Part shown: positions 9,056 through 17,721 of the stretch, piece by piece | Layout of the letters: each line of letters begins with the position of its first letter | Position numbering within the stretch: position 1 is the stretch's first letter | DNA from: Bacillus sp. FJAT-25509 | GTDB lineage: Bacteria; Bacillota; Bacilli; Bacillales; Bacillaceae_G | Length of the DNA stretch: 64,000 nt | NCBI RefSeq assembly: GCF_001420605.1 | Contig: NZ_LJIZ01000008.1 | Coordinates: 62,001 to 126,000 of the forward strand | Direction: 5' to 3' | Position numbers and translations under genes: made by a program | The notes under the pieces: model-generated | What the model was told of the DNA's origin: nothing | Databases searched by the model: none | What the model saw: the letters and a program-made list of their open reading frames with translations, nothing else

Positions 9056-9097
9056 GAAAAACCGATCGATTGAATTTCCAAATAGGTCGGTTTTTCT
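9056..9097 (+). terminator. Terminator after the BBE-like gene
   Basis: GAAAAACCGATC (9056-9067) pairs with GGTCGGTTTTTC (9085-9096) with one G-T pair. The T-run is within the 3' arm and the complementary A-run could serve the opposing gene. Confidence 0.75.
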
Positions 9098-9127
9098 CAT
9101 AAGTTAGAAGTTACTAGAAATCGGTTC

Positions 9128-9325
9128 TTATTGCTCCGAATTACTATTTTTAGTGCCCTTTATAAAGATAAAGTAATTACCAATTATTGAAAATAATAGC
9201 AGTGCAAAACCGAAAATAACAATTTGGTAGTTTTTATCTAAGTAACCAAAATAACAACACACGATCGTAACAGGTAAAATCATTAAAATGATGCAAAACT
9301 TAAGAATAAAATTAGGGACATCCAT
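9128..9325 (-). CDS. Small two-helix membrane protein, unknown function
   Basis: 65 residues with two hydrophobic segments (about residues 7-27 and 33-54), a polar loop and a charged C-terminus ending K-G-T-K-N-S-N-S-E-Q. I do not recognise the family. The start is supported by AAGGTGA about nine bases upstream on the minus strand. It is transcribed toward the BBE gene terminator, which can act in both directions. Confidence 0.55.
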   Translation of the reverse strand: MDVPNFILKFCIILMILPVTIVCCYFGYLDKNYQIVIFGFALLLFSIIGNYFIFIKGTKNSNSEQ

Positions 9326-9496
9326 ATAGTCTTCACCTTACTTAGTATTTTTTCATTTAGTTTTTCTTCATTAAAATTCTTTATTCAAAATATTTTTATA
9401 CAGTACTATTAAATTGAACATCCTATCGAAAAATGAAATTTGGAATTATTACTTATACTAATTAAGAAATAGAATAACAAAATAGAAGGTGTAAAA

Positions 9497-10165
9497 ATGA
9501 ATGATAAGCAAATAGTAGGAGAAAAGGCAGCAGAATTTGTAAAAGATGGTATGGTCGTTGGTTTAGGCACGGGATCTACAGTTTTTTATACGATAAAAAA
9601 GCTTGGGCAATTAGTTAAGGAAGGACTGCAGATAAAGGGTATTCCGACTTCCATTCAAACTGAAAAGCTTGCTAAAGAGGCTGGTATTCAATTAGTAAAC
9701 TTTAGTGAAATTGATCAGATTGATATTGCAATTGATGGTGCCGATGAAATTAATTCAAACTTTGAATTAATTAAAGGTGGGGGAGGCGCACTATTAAGAG
9801 AGAAAATCATTGCGAAAGCAGCTAAAACATTTATAGTAGTAGCAGATCCAACTAAGATGGTAGAGAGATTAGGTAAATTCCGACTTCCAGTAGAAGTTAT
9901 TCCATTTGGCATGGAAATGACGATGAAACATATTATGGCAATCGGTTTAAGTCCAGAACTTCGTTTAAATGGAGCGACTCCGTTTATTACTGATAACGGA
10001 AACTATATTTTTGACTGCAACATACTTAATCATATTCAAACTCAAATAGTAGAAAGAGAGCTCAATTTAATTCCAGGAGTGGTAGAAAACGGATTATTTG
10101 TTGGAATGACTGATCTGGTTATCACCTTAGATAAAGATGGAAGTGTAGAAATATTAAGTAAATAG
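9497..10165 (+). CDS. rpiA: Ribose-5-phosphate isomerase A
   Basis: Interconverts ribose-5-phosphate and ribulose-5-phosphate in the pentose phosphate pathway. Family motifs are clear: G-L-G-T-G-S-T near residue 28, D-G-A-D-E with the catalytic Asp/Glu near residue 85, and K-G-G-G-G-A-L-L-R-E-K after it. At 222 residues the length is typical for RpiA. ATG 9497 follows AGAAGGTG. No terminator is seen before the next gene at 10278, so weak co-transcription with the hydrolase-acetyltransferase genes is possible. Confidence 0.96.
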   Translation: MNDKQIVGEKAAEFVKDGMVVGLGTGSTVFYTIKKLGQLVKEGLQIKGIPTSIQTEKLAKEAGIQLVNFSEIDQIDIAIDGADEINSNFELIKGGGGALLREKIIAKAAKTFIVVADPTKMVERLGKFRLPVEVIPFGMEMTMKHIMAIGLSPELRLNGATPFITDNGNYIFDCNILNHIQTQIVERELNLIPGVVENGLFVGMTDLVITLDKDGSVEILSK

Positions 10166-10277
10166 TGATAAATAAGTTATTTTATAGATGTAATGAAGAG
10201 TACATACTTGCCCGTTCCTTCTATCTATTCAATAATAATAGTAAGAGATAAAGAGTTAATGGGAAGAGGGGGATTAT

Positions 10278-11132
10278 ATGCAATTAAGAGTTTCAGCCGT
10301 TCAATATCATCTTCACACAATAAACTCCTTTGAAGAGTTTGAAAATCAAGTCGAGCATTATATTAAGACAGCAGCGGAATTTGAAGCGGAATTTATCATT
10401 TTTCCGGAATTTTTTACAACCCAACTTATGTCAATTGGAAATGAAAAAGGTGAGGCATTAACGATTCAAGATTTACCTAACTTTACTGAGCAATATCGTT
10501 CTTTATTTTTAAAGTTGTCAAAACAATACAATATGCACATTATTGGAGGAACGCATGTTATAAAAAAAGGCAATCGACTATATAATGTTGCACATTTGTT
10601 CTATCCAGATGGCCGAATTGGTGAGCAGGCAAAGCTACATATTACACCAACAGAGGTAAATGAGTGGAATATGAGTGCAGGTGACGGTCTAGAGGTTTTT
10701 GAGACCGATAAAGGAACAATTGCGATGTTGACTTGCTATGACATTGAATTCCCAGAAATCGTTCGAATGGCAAAAGCGAAAGGAGCAGATGTCATTTTCT
10801 GTCCATCATGCACAGACGATCGCCATGGGTTCCACCGAGTTCGTTATACATGTCATGCAAGAGCAATTGAAAATCAAGTATATGTTGTAAATACAGGTAC
10901 GATTGGTTCACTTCCAACTGTTGATTTTATGCGTGCAAATTTCGGTCAAGCAGTTGTAATCACTCCAAACGACATCCCATTTCCTCCAAAAGGAATTATG
11001 GTAGAAGGTGAAATGAATCAAGATATGATTGTTACAGCCGATCTTAATTTAGATTTATTATACAAAGTTAGGGAAAAAGGATCCGTTACAACATGGCGTG
11101 ATAGACGTACAGATCTTTATCCAGATTGGTAA
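10278..11132 (+). CDS. Carbon-nitrogen hydrolase (nitrilase superfamily)
   Basis: 284 residues with the complete nitrilase-superfamily triad: Glu44 (F-P-E-F-F), Lys119 (Q-A-K-L-H-I-T-P) and Cys153 (L-T-C-Y-D-I-E-F-P-E). The C-terminal R-x-R-R-T-D-L-Y segment is common in this subgroup. The substrate is likely a small amide but is not determinable. In many bacteria a close relative is the C-terminal half of a single protein whose N-terminal half is a GNAT domain; here the partner is the separate gene immediately downstream. ATG 10278 follows GGGAAGAGGGGG. It forms a tight unit with the two acetyltransferase genes. Confidence 0.88.
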   Translation: MQLRVSAVQYHLHTINSFEEFENQVEHYIKTAAEFEAEFIIFPEFFTTQLMSIGNEKGEALTIQDLPNFTEQYRSLFLKLSKQYNMHIIGGTHVIKKGNRLYNVAHLFYPDGRIGEQAKLHITPTEVNEWNMSAGDGLEVFETDKGTIAMLTCYDIEFPEIVRMAKAKGADVIFCPSCTDDRHGFHRVRYTCHARAIENQVYVVNTGTIGSLPTVDFMRANFGQAVVITPNDIPFPPKGIMVEGEMNQDMIVTADLNLDLLYKVREKGSVTTWRDRRTDLYPDW

Positions 11133-11166
11133 ACTTATTCTTTAATAGAAAAGAGAGGTTTAGCAC

Positions 11167-11838
11167 ATGTATCGAAAGGAATTTTTTGTTTTCGACCAGG
11201 ACAAACCAGTCCCAGTGGTAATCCGTCATTATAATGAGAATGACTTTACTGATTTAATCCGTATTCAACAAGAAAGCTTTCCTCCACCATTCCCATCGGA
11301 ACTATGGTGGAATGAGGAGCAACTTAAAAATCATGTAACACTTTTTCCAGAGGGAGCCTTATGTATGGAAGTAAATGGTCAAATGGCGGGTTCGATGACA
11401 GGTCTACTTGTTCATTTCGATCCTAGCCATCCTGACCATTCGTGGGAAGAGGTTACTGATCATGGTTATATTCGTAACCACAACCCAAACGGTAATACAC
11501 TTTATGTCGTTGATATCGGCGTCAGACCATCCTATCGAAAATTAGGTTTAGGTAAATGGCTAATGTTTTCGATGTATGATGTTGTTGTACATCTTGGTTT
11601 GGAAAGATTGCTCGGAGGAGGCAGAATGCCAGGATTTCATAAAGAGGCGAATAACTTGTCACCCGAACAATACTTAGACGCTGTAATAAAAGGGGAGCTA
11701 AAGGATCCAGTTATTAGTTTTTTACTGCGATGTGGTCGTACCCCGGTTAAGGTAGTAGCTAATTATTTAGAGGACGAAGAATCATGTAATTATGGGACTC
11801 TAATGGAATGGAAAAATCCATTTAAACATTCTAATTAA
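11167..11838 (+). CDS. GNAT N-acetyltransferase, partner of the nitrilase-family gene
   Basis: 223 residues with a GNAT core; V-R-P-S-Y-R-K-L-G-L-G-K-W-L is the acetyl-CoA-binding motif A (near residues 120-133). The segments G-G-G-R-M-P-G-F-H-K and R-C-G-R-T-P-V-K resemble the acetyltransferase half of the known fused GNAT/carbon-nitrogen hydrolase proteins, which supports a shared role with the gene 34 bases upstream. The substrate is unknown. ATG 11167 follows GAGAGG. The second GNAT starts 15 bases after its stop. Confidence 0.85.
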   Translation: MYRKEFFVFDQDKPVPVVIRHYNENDFTDLIRIQQESFPPPFPSELWWNEEQLKNHVTLFPEGALCMEVNGQMAGSMTGLLVHFDPSHPDHSWEEVTDHGYIRNHNPNGNTLYVVDIGVRPSYRKLGLGKWLMFSMYDVVVHLGLERLLGGGRMPGFHKEANNLSPEQYLDAVIKGELKDPVISFLLRCGRTPVKVVANYLEDEESCNYGTLMEWKNPFKHSN

Positions 11839-11853
11839 AGGGAGAGAAAGAAA

Positions 11854-12525
11854 ATGGAATATAAAAGAATTACAAATATCAATGACCCATTATTTAAACA
11901 AATGCATCAATTAATGCAAGATGTATTTCCCCCAGAAGAAGTATTAGAATTCGATCTTTGGAAAGAGCCTTTGGAGGATCCAGGAATTCGTGTTTTTGTT
12001 GCTGTCCATGAAGAAAGAGTAGTAGGTGCTACAGAATATCGCTATTATGATGATTTTAATGTTGCTATGACTGACTTTACAATATTAGGCCAAGCTGGTT
12101 TAGGAATCGGTCCTTATTTGGCACAAAATAGATTAGAAGATTTACAGACATTAGCAACTGAAAATAATAAAAAATTATCAGGTATGTTTGCTGAAATTTA
12201 CGATCCATATCGAGTAGAACACCATGAGTTTGGCGGCGTTAAACCAATGAATCCATATGTTCGTCGAGAAGTTTTAGCTCACCTTGGTTATAAGCGTCTA
12301 GATTTTGAATATATTCACCCATCATGGAACAATGACGGTGAAGCGGTAACAGGTCTAGATCTTTGTTTCCTTCCTATGGATGGGGAGATTAATGAACTTC
12401 AATCGGACTTAATCGTAAAGTTCCTAAAGCGTTATTATACAGTATTACCAAATAAGCCAGAGTCTTGGTATTCAATGATTGAAAACTTAGAAGAGAAAGA
12501 AAAAGTCGCATTAGTCTACTTTTAA
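11854..12525 (+). CDS. GNAT-like acetyltransferase
   Basis: 223 residues, last gene of the three-gene unit. It looks GNAT-like: V-F-V-A-V-H-E-E-R-V-V-G-A-T-E at about residues 50-63 fits the central beta strands, and G-Q-A-G-L-G-I-G-P-Y-L replaces the usual R-x-x-G-x-G/A turn. That motif lacks the canonical arginine, so acetyl-CoA binding may be altered. It is not visibly a duplicate of the preceding gene despite equal length. ATG 11854 follows GGGAGAG. A strong bidirectional terminator closes the operon. Confidence 0.7.
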   Translation: MEYKRITNINDPLFKQMHQLMQDVFPPEEVLEFDLWKEPLEDPGIRVFVAVHEERVVGATEYRYYDDFNVAMTDFTILGQAGLGIGPYLAQNRLEDLQTLATENNKKLSGMFAEIYDPYRVEHHEFGGVKPMNPYVRREVLAHLGYKRLDFEYIHPSWNNDGEAVTGLDLCFLPMDGEINELQSDLIVKFLKRYYTVLPNKPESWYSMIENLEEKEKVALVYF

Positions 12526-12533
12526 GTGAACAT

Positions 12534-12584
12534 AAAAAAAGCTTTTCGATAAAGTCTAATTATAGACTTCGAGAAGCTTTTTTT
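12534..12584. terminator. Bidirectional terminator between convergent genes
   Basis: Seven A residues, GCTTTTCGA and AAAGTCTA pair with TAGACTT, CGAGAAGC and seven T residues. It serves the GNAT operon on + and the coiled-coil gene on -. Confidence 0.9.
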
Positions 12585-12648
12585 ATATTCGATCTAATGA
12601 AACTAAAAGTGTTTTCGAACAATCCTTTATTTGAGAATTACCATATTT

Positions 12649-13380
12649 TTAGTCTGCTTGTTTTTGTTTTTCCTCTTTTTTATTGCTCACTGAAGTAGTA
12701 TAGGATTTTGGCTTATCGGATCCATTTATAATTTTATAAATATAGTCAGTTGTTAGTTTATAGCTGTCTTCAAGTTTTGTCGTGATATAGCTTGCTCGTT
12801 CAAAAATAATCGAGCGTATGTTGTTGAGCTGATGAGAGATTCTATCCATCATTGCTTCTTGAGTATCAAGGCGATCTAAAACCCCATGTTGAAATTCCTC
12901 TTGCTGTAATAATCCATGAGCTACTTCATTTTGTTTTTCAATTAGCTTATCAAGTTGTAATGAGAGAGCTTGATTATCAGTTTCACTTTTTTCCAATCGC
13001 TTTGCTAATTCTGTATAAGCTTCATTTAAACTAATCATTTGAGTAATCAACGTTTGTTTTTCCAGACTTTCATTTGCGTCTGATGTATTTAACCGCTGAA
13101 TCATGATTCTTTCAAATTGTTCACGCTCACGGTTACTCCCTATGAGACTACTTATTTGATTTTTAACATGATTCCACTGACTTGTTTGCAATTCTTCTAA
13201 TTGCTCATATCGTGGCTTTAATTCAGAGATGGATTTTTCTAGACTCATGTTATTTTTTTGTTGTTCTTCCATTAGTTCAGCTAAATAATTATGCCGAACA
13301 TGCCCTTGATTCGGTGTTTGTATTGTTTCATTATTTTTAAAAACATCAGGGTGTTCATTCTTATTAATAAATAATCCCAC
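12649..13380 (-). CDS. Coiled-coil protein, unknown function
   Basis: 243 residues, highly charged and Gln/Glu-rich, with heptad-like spacing of Leu/Ile from about residue 30 to 200 and no membrane segment or signal peptide. The ends are low-complexity, with a Lys-rich C-terminus (K-K-E-E-K-Q-K-Q). I do not recognise a named family. GTG start at 13380 with AAAGGAAG nine bases upstream. It probably forms long helical oligomers, for example a structural or scaffolding protein; this is inference. Confidence 0.7.
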   Translation of the reverse strand: MGLFINKNEHPDVFKNNETIQTPNQGHVRHNYLAELMEEQQKNNMSLEKSISELKPRYEQLEELQTSQWNHVKNQISSLIGSNREREQFERIMIQRLNTSDANESLEKQTLITQMISLNEAYTELAKRLEKSETDNQALSLQLDKLIEKQNEVAHGLLQQEEFQHGVLDRLDTQEAMMDRISHQLNNIRSIIFERASYITTKLEDSYKLTTDYIYKIINGSDKPKSYTTSVSNKKEEKQKQAD

Positions 13381-13745
13381 TACTATTTCTTCCTTTCTAT
13401 GTTTTTTTACTAATATTTTATGTTCAAGTACAGATGGGGGAACTTGGGTATGTTTAGTTGGGCTATAGTGTAGCTTGAAAACGGCGATTGGTTAGGAAAT
13501 TTGAAGTATGTAATGTTTTGTCTCCCCTATAAAAAATTTTAGTAAAAGAGTATTTTTAGTAAATATGAAGTGGGAACTAAAGACTCATTTTAGCAATTAA
13601 TCTCTTATTAAATTAATATGATAAACACAAGGATAAAGAACAGAACAATGGTCTTTAAAAGCTACAAAAAAATATCTGAAAATTAAGTGAATTCATATCA
13701 CCAGCCTATTTTCTTTGAATAGTATGATGTAAGGTGGTGATAACT
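13381..13745. other. Intergenic stretch without a recognised gene
   Basis: Divergent upstream region for the coiled-coil gene (-) and the small membrane protein (+). It is AT-rich. I see no convincing open frame, no strong hairpin and no clear sigma-A pair beyond loose TATA-like stretches near 13615. Confidence 0.5.
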
Positions 13746-14042
13746 ATGGATTTAGGCTTCGGACTTGCGGATTGGATGCTATATACTATTTGGGCAGTTA
13801 CTGGATTAATGCTTCTTGATTTTGTAATAGCATTTATACGTTCATTCTGGAAAGGTTCATTCGATACATCTTTTATACTAGGATATTTAAAGGATATTCT
13901 ATACTTCATTTTTCCACTGAAGTTTTTAATAACAATGTTTGGACTCGATCCTACTGGATGGATTTTAATAACATTTTATTTCATTGCTGGAATCGCAATC
14001 GTTATTAAGTATTTGAAAGACATTTTTAGTAAATTTCAATAA
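13746..14042 (+). CDS. Small membrane protein, holin-like in size
   Basis: 98 residues with three predicted membrane helices (about residues 7-30, 44-62 and 66-85) and a Lys-rich tail. ATG 13746 follows AAGGTGG by eight bases; the in-frame GTG codons upstream lie inside that site. The size and topology are holin-like, but there are no phage genes around it, so a holin role is not supported. It is a probable small envelope protein of unknown function. Confidence 0.6.
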   Translation: MDLGFGLADWMLYTIWAVTGLMLLDFVIAFIRSFWKGSFDTSFILGYLKDILYFIFPLKFLITMFGLDPTGWILITFYFIAGIAIVIKYLKDIFSKFQ

Positions 14043-14048
14043 TTATTG

Positions 14049-14075
14049 AAAGCTCTCTTACAAGGAGGGCTTTTT
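14049..14075 (+). terminator. Terminator after the small membrane protein
   Basis: AAAGCTCTC and GAGGGCTTT form a stem with one G-T pair, followed by T residues. Confidence 0.75.
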
Positions 14076-14255
14076 AGTTTGAAATCAAGTTTAAAGTACT
14101 TTGTATACGCACTTAAAAAGCTAATGTCAAAGAGGCTTTTTTATTTTATTTAAATGAACAAAATTATTTAGTTTTTGCATACATATATTTCTAGGCACCA
14201 ATGGGCTGGTTTTTTCATAGAATATTCAAAAAATTCCCTAGAAGGAAGAATGTTT

Positions 14256-15983
14256 ATGACAAAATATCAATGGGTTAAATGGCGAAGAGTATTAATTTGG
14301 TTAGCTGTAATTGTGTTTATTGGTGTTGTGCTTGTTAAAGGAGGGCCAACATACTGGAGTGTAGCAATATCGATTGTTAGTCTTTTATTTCAGTTCGCTG
14401 TTATGATTTTCATGGCGATCATCCAGTTTGTAGCAATTTTCTGGTTTCTAGCCAGAGGTCGTACCTATTGGATCTTACCAGGTGAGACAGGGTCGACGTG
14501 GGATGATTATCGTGGGAACCCTGAGATTGTTGAAAATGCAAAACGAATCGTAACACTATTAAAAGGTGTTAAAACGTTTAAAGAGATGGGAGGAGAGGCA
14601 ATTCGTGGATTGCTGCTTTGCGGTCCTCCAGGTACAGGGAAGTCTTATCTTGCACAAGTTATTGCGAATGAAGCCCAAGTACCATTTGCTTATGCCTCGG
14701 CTCCAAGTTTTCAAAACATGTTCTTTGGTGTAGGGAATTTGAAAGTAATGGGAATTTACAAAAAGGCTAGAAAGTTAGCTAATATTTACGGAGCGTGTAT
14801 CATTTTTATCGATGAAGTCGACGCAATTGGTATGTCTCGTCAAGGGGGGGGAGCCGGTGGTGGTGGATTGTTCGGTATGGGAATGGGTTCTGGATTATTG
14901 AATGAGCTATTACTACAAATGGATCCTCCAAACATTGATAGTTCTAAAATAGCAAAATTTCTTCGCTCACTCGGCTTACGTAAAAAGAAAGCAGAGCGTC
15001 CCCCAGTTCTAACGATTGCAGCTACAAATTTACCTGATGTACTTGATCAAGCATTACTACGACCAGGGCGTTTTGACCGAAAACTTTGGGTAGATTCTCC
15101 TGATTATGATGGACGTATTGACGTTTTCCAATATTATCTAAAAAAAGTGAAAATCGATTCAACTTTAACACCAGAGCGAGCTGCTCTTGATACGATTGGA
15201 TATAGTCCTGCACAAATTAAACATATAGTGAATGAATCTGTCGTAATTGCTCATCAACGAGGTGCTGAGCTTGCAAATTACACTGACTTCCGAGATGCAA
15301 TGGAAACGTATGAGTGGGGACTTAAGCAGCCACTTAGATCGATGAGTGAAGATGAGAAGAGAAATGTAGCGTATCATGAAGCAGGTCACGCCGTAGCTCA
15401 ATATTTGTTAAAGCCACATGATCGAGTATGGAAGGTAACGATTATTCGTAGAGGTGACGCACTTGGTCTGGCTGCGACTAAGCCAACAACAGAAAGATAT
15501 AATCGAAGCGATAGCGAAATACTTGCAGCAATCCAAGTTTGTTTGGCAGCAAGAGCAGTAGAAGAAGAGTTTCTCCACAAGAAATTAAACGGTGTCACAT
15601 CTGATTTACAACAAGCGACCCTACTTGGTGGTGCATATTTAGGTTTAGTTGGAATGGGCGACGAGCTATTCAGCTGGAATGCATTAGGCTCTCAAGCAGA
15701 AGGCCTTAGAGCACTACGACCAAAAATTAACCTTCTTCTAAAAGACCAAATGAACCAAGTAAAAAAACTTGTTACTGAACACGCCGATTTCGTACACTCA
15801 ATCGCACAAGAGCTACTAAAAAGAGGCGACTTAACAGGCGAAGAAATAGAAAATCTTTACGAAAGCATTTATGCACGTACGCGTCCTGAACCACCTATTG
15901 TAAAGATTGGGTCCGTTTATGAAAAAAATATTCAAGGATTGCTTAAAGATTTTGATAAATTACCTGACAGCGATCAGAATTAG
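14256..15983 (+). CDS. FtsH-like membrane AAA+ zinc metalloprotease (variant)
   Basis: 575 residues. Two membrane segments occupy about residues 12-30 and 35-65 with almost nothing between them, so the large extracytoplasmic loop of classical FtsH is missing. The AAA domain has G-P-P-G-T-G-K-S (123-130), Walker B I-I-F-I-D-E-V-D and an R-P-G-R-F-D segment. The M41 peptidase domain has H-E-A-G-H (His374, Glu375, His378) with Asp450 in T-S-D-L as likely third zinc ligand. A Gly-rich insert (G-G-G-A-G-G-G-G) and an extra 20-residue stretch follow Walker B. It is an accessory FtsH paralogue rather than the housekeeping gene. ATG 14256 lies eight bases from GAAGGAAG. Confidence 0.88.
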   Translation: MTKYQWVKWRRVLIWLAVIVFIGVVLVKGGPTYWSVAISIVSLLFQFAVMIFMAIIQFVAIFWFLARGRTYWILPGETGSTWDDYRGNPEIVENAKRIVTLLKGVKTFKEMGGEAIRGLLLCGPPGTGKSYLAQVIANEAQVPFAYASAPSFQNMFFGVGNLKVMGIYKKARKLANIYGACIIFIDEVDAIGMSRQGGGAGGGGLFGMGMGSGLLNELLLQMDPPNIDSSKIAKFLRSLGLRKKKAERPPVLTIAATNLPDVLDQALLRPGRFDRKLWVDSPDYDGRIDVFQYYLKKVKIDSTLTPERAALDTIGYSPAQIKHIVNESVVIAHQRGAELANYTDFRDAMETYEWGLKQPLRSMSEDEKRNVAYHEAGHAVAQYLLKPHDRVWKVTIIRRGDALGLAATKPTTERYNRSDSEILAAIQVCLAARAVEEEFLHKKLNGVTSDLQQATLLGGAYLGLVGMGDELFSWNALGSQAEGLRALRPKINLLLKDQMNQVKKLVTEHADFVHSIAQELLKRGDLTGEEIENLYESIYARTRPEPPIVKIGSVYEKNIQGLLKDFDKLPDSDQN

Positions 15984-16020
15984 CCGAAACATTAGTACTT
16001 CATTGATTAAATATAAAGAG

Positions 16021-16053
16021 AATCCACAAGGTAATTGCCTTGTGGATTTTTTT
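16021..16053 (+). terminator. Terminator after the FtsH-like gene
   Basis: AATCCACAAGG and CCTTGTGGATT form a perfect 11-bp stem around a 6-base loop, followed by a T-run. Confidence 0.9.
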
Positions 16054-16189
16054 CAATTGTAGTCATCAGAAATTGTGAACAAATTTAGAATAATGATTTA
16101 ATTTCATCTTTCCTTCACATTATTGAAACCAATTAATAGAGAAACTGAAATATAATAAAAGTCCAATACATAGCAAGGAGTGAATTTAA

Positions 16190-16581
16190 ATGAAGAAAAA
16201 GTTCTTAGTAACAATATCTAGTTTAGCTTTATTATTTGTTATGATGGCCCTACAGCATTTGCCGCATCTTATTCCTCAACATATAAAATGTATCATGGAG
16301 TATTAGGTAAGGTTTGCGTTAAATTAAAGAAAGGGAACGTCGTTAGGTTCTCTACTACACCAAACAAAGATAATAGAGCCTCAGGGAAATATAAAATTGG
16401 AACTCATCTATATCAACAAACGGGTTATGGATATATAAGTGTAGGTGAAAGTTGGAATTACGCACATGTTTCAGATTCTAGTACTATTAAAGTAGAATAC
16501 TCTGAACCTCATTATTTTTACTTAGAAAATCAATCTTCAGGAAATGAATTTTTTAGCGGAAATGTAACAATTAATTACTAA
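16190..16581 (+). pseudogene. Frameshifted small secreted protein
   Basis: ATG 16190 behind AAGGAG begins a clear signal peptide (K-K-K-F-L-V-T-I-S-S-L-A-L-L-F-V-M-M) that soon hits a stop at about 16303. One frame over, starting near 16246, the sequence reads G-P-T-A-F-A-A-S-Y-S-S and continues to 16581. This restores a normal A-F-A cleavage site and a mature domain of about 100 residues. A single-base deletion within ATGATGGCCC (16241-16250) explains the break. The mature part is polar and beta-rich with several aromatic residues; I do not recognise it. The VanZ-like gene starts at its stop codon (TAATG). Confidence 0.65.
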
Positions 16582-17162
16582 TGGAAATAATTATTGATCC
16601 TAATCTATTTCTAATACTGAAAATTGTTGTAGCTCTATCTATCATCTCTATAGCTATTAATTTTGTTAAACACAAAAATAAAAAAAAGTTTATTGAATAT
16701 ATAGTGAGTTTGGGTCTTTTTTTATACGTAGCTGGAGTAGTTAAAGTAGCGATTTTTCCATTTCATATTTTTATAGGTGATAAACATCCATTTAATATTT
16801 ATTTACTAAATCAATATATCGAACTTTTGCCATATCGCAGTATTGTCATTTCTCTAACAAGAGGATTATGGATCCAGGTTATTGGAAATATAATTATGTT
16901 TGTACCATTAGGTGTTTTTATAGGTTTATATAAATCTAATTATTTATTTAAAAATCTAATTTTACTAGTTTTTTTATATAGTTTATTAATTGAAATTACC
17001 CAGTTATGTATTTCATTAATAACTGGTTATCCAAGTAGAGTATTCGATACAAGTGATTTAATTCTAAATACAATAGGTGGTTTAATTGGTTGGTGGTTTT
17101 TAAAAATTTTATCTACAAATCTGCCGGCAAAAATTATTAATATTTATAAACTCAAAAGGTGA
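16581..17162 (+). CDS. VanZ-like membrane protein
   Basis: 193 residues, about five membrane segments. It carries the VanZ signature: P-F (after a membrane helix), L-P-Y-R-S, G-N-I-I-M-F-V-P-L-G, then E-I-T-Q-L and F-D-T-S-D-L-I-L-N-T-I-G-G. VanZ-family proteins were first linked to low-level teicoplanin resistance and are otherwise poorly understood envelope proteins. Its ATG overlaps the stop of the frameshifted secreted protein, so the two were probably co-translated. A second VanZ-type gene in this window (25923) is broken. Confidence 0.85.
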   Translation: MEIIIDPNLFLILKIVVALSIISIAINFVKHKNKKKFIEYIVSLGLFLYVAGVVKVAIFPFHIFIGDKHPFNIYLLNQYIELLPYRSIVISLTRGLWIQVIGNIIMFVPLGVFIGLYKSNYLFKNLILLVFLYSLLIEITQLCISLITGYPSRVFDTSDLILNTIGGLIGWWFLKILSTNLPAKIINIYKLKR

Positions 17163-17185
17163 ATTTTTAAATAAGGAGAATGTTT

Positions 17186-17515
17186 TTGAAATACAAGAAC
17201 AATTTATTAGTTATTTCTATTATTTTTTTTAGTATTTGCTTTTTAATAAGTGCAAGATTAATCTCTAATTCATTAGATAGTATTACAAGAAATCAACAAA
17301 TTGAAATGAATAATAAAGATTTAACGCGTAATTCGGAATTAATAAATGAAGTAGATTTACAAATGTATTTAGGTCTCACGGAAAGTGAGCTAACATCATT
17401 ACTAAATCAATATAAAAATACCAAAAATCCAATGCCTATCATTAAAATTGAGGGAAAAACATTTTACTCTATAAAAGCAATCGATATTTGGTTAAAAAAT
17501 ATTGGTCAAAAATAA
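17186..17515 (+). CDS. Membrane-anchored protein with excisionase/HTH_17-like domain
   Basis: About 109 residues. It has one N-terminal membrane helix (about residues 5-25), a polar linker, then a C-terminal stretch with the pattern Y-L-G-L-T-E-S-E-L ... P-I-I-K-I-E-G-K-T-F-Y-S-I-K-A-I-D-I-W-L. That pattern closely follows excisionase/HTH_17 winged-helix domains. A DNA-binding-type fold tethered outside or at the membrane is odd; it may bind something else. TTG 17186 is preferred (AAGGAG seven bases before); ATG 17180 is too close to that site. It follows the VanZ-like gene by 23 bases, probably in the same operon. Confidence 0.65.
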   Translation: MKYKNNLLVISIIFFSICFLISARLISNSLDSITRNQQIEMNNKDLTRNSELINEVDLQMYLGLTESELTSLLNQYKNTKNPMPIIKIEGKTFYSIKAIDIWLKNIGQK

Positions 17516-17517
17516 AT

Positions 17518-17550
17518 AAAAAGAGCACTCATGATGAGTCGCTCTTTTTT
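17518..17550 (+). terminator. Terminator after the VanZ-like operon
   Basis: AAAAAGAGC and GCTCTTTTT pair around an ACTCAT/ATGAGT inner helix, followed by T residues. Confidence 0.8.
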
Positions 17551-17721
17551 TGTTATTTAAGCAAAGTTATGAGGTATTCGCAATAACGAAGGAATTCTCA
17601 AAAGACAAACTGAATATCAAAAGATAGCCCTACTATTAAAAGTATCTTTTCAACACTAATAGCATATTGATTAACAAATCTAATTCAACATACTTGTCAC
17701 AAAATTTTAGGAGAGTGAGTA

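Noticed and set aside
13746..14042. Holin and hence a prophage remnant
   Set aside because: Only size and helices fit; there are no endolysin, integrase or structural phage genes nearby.
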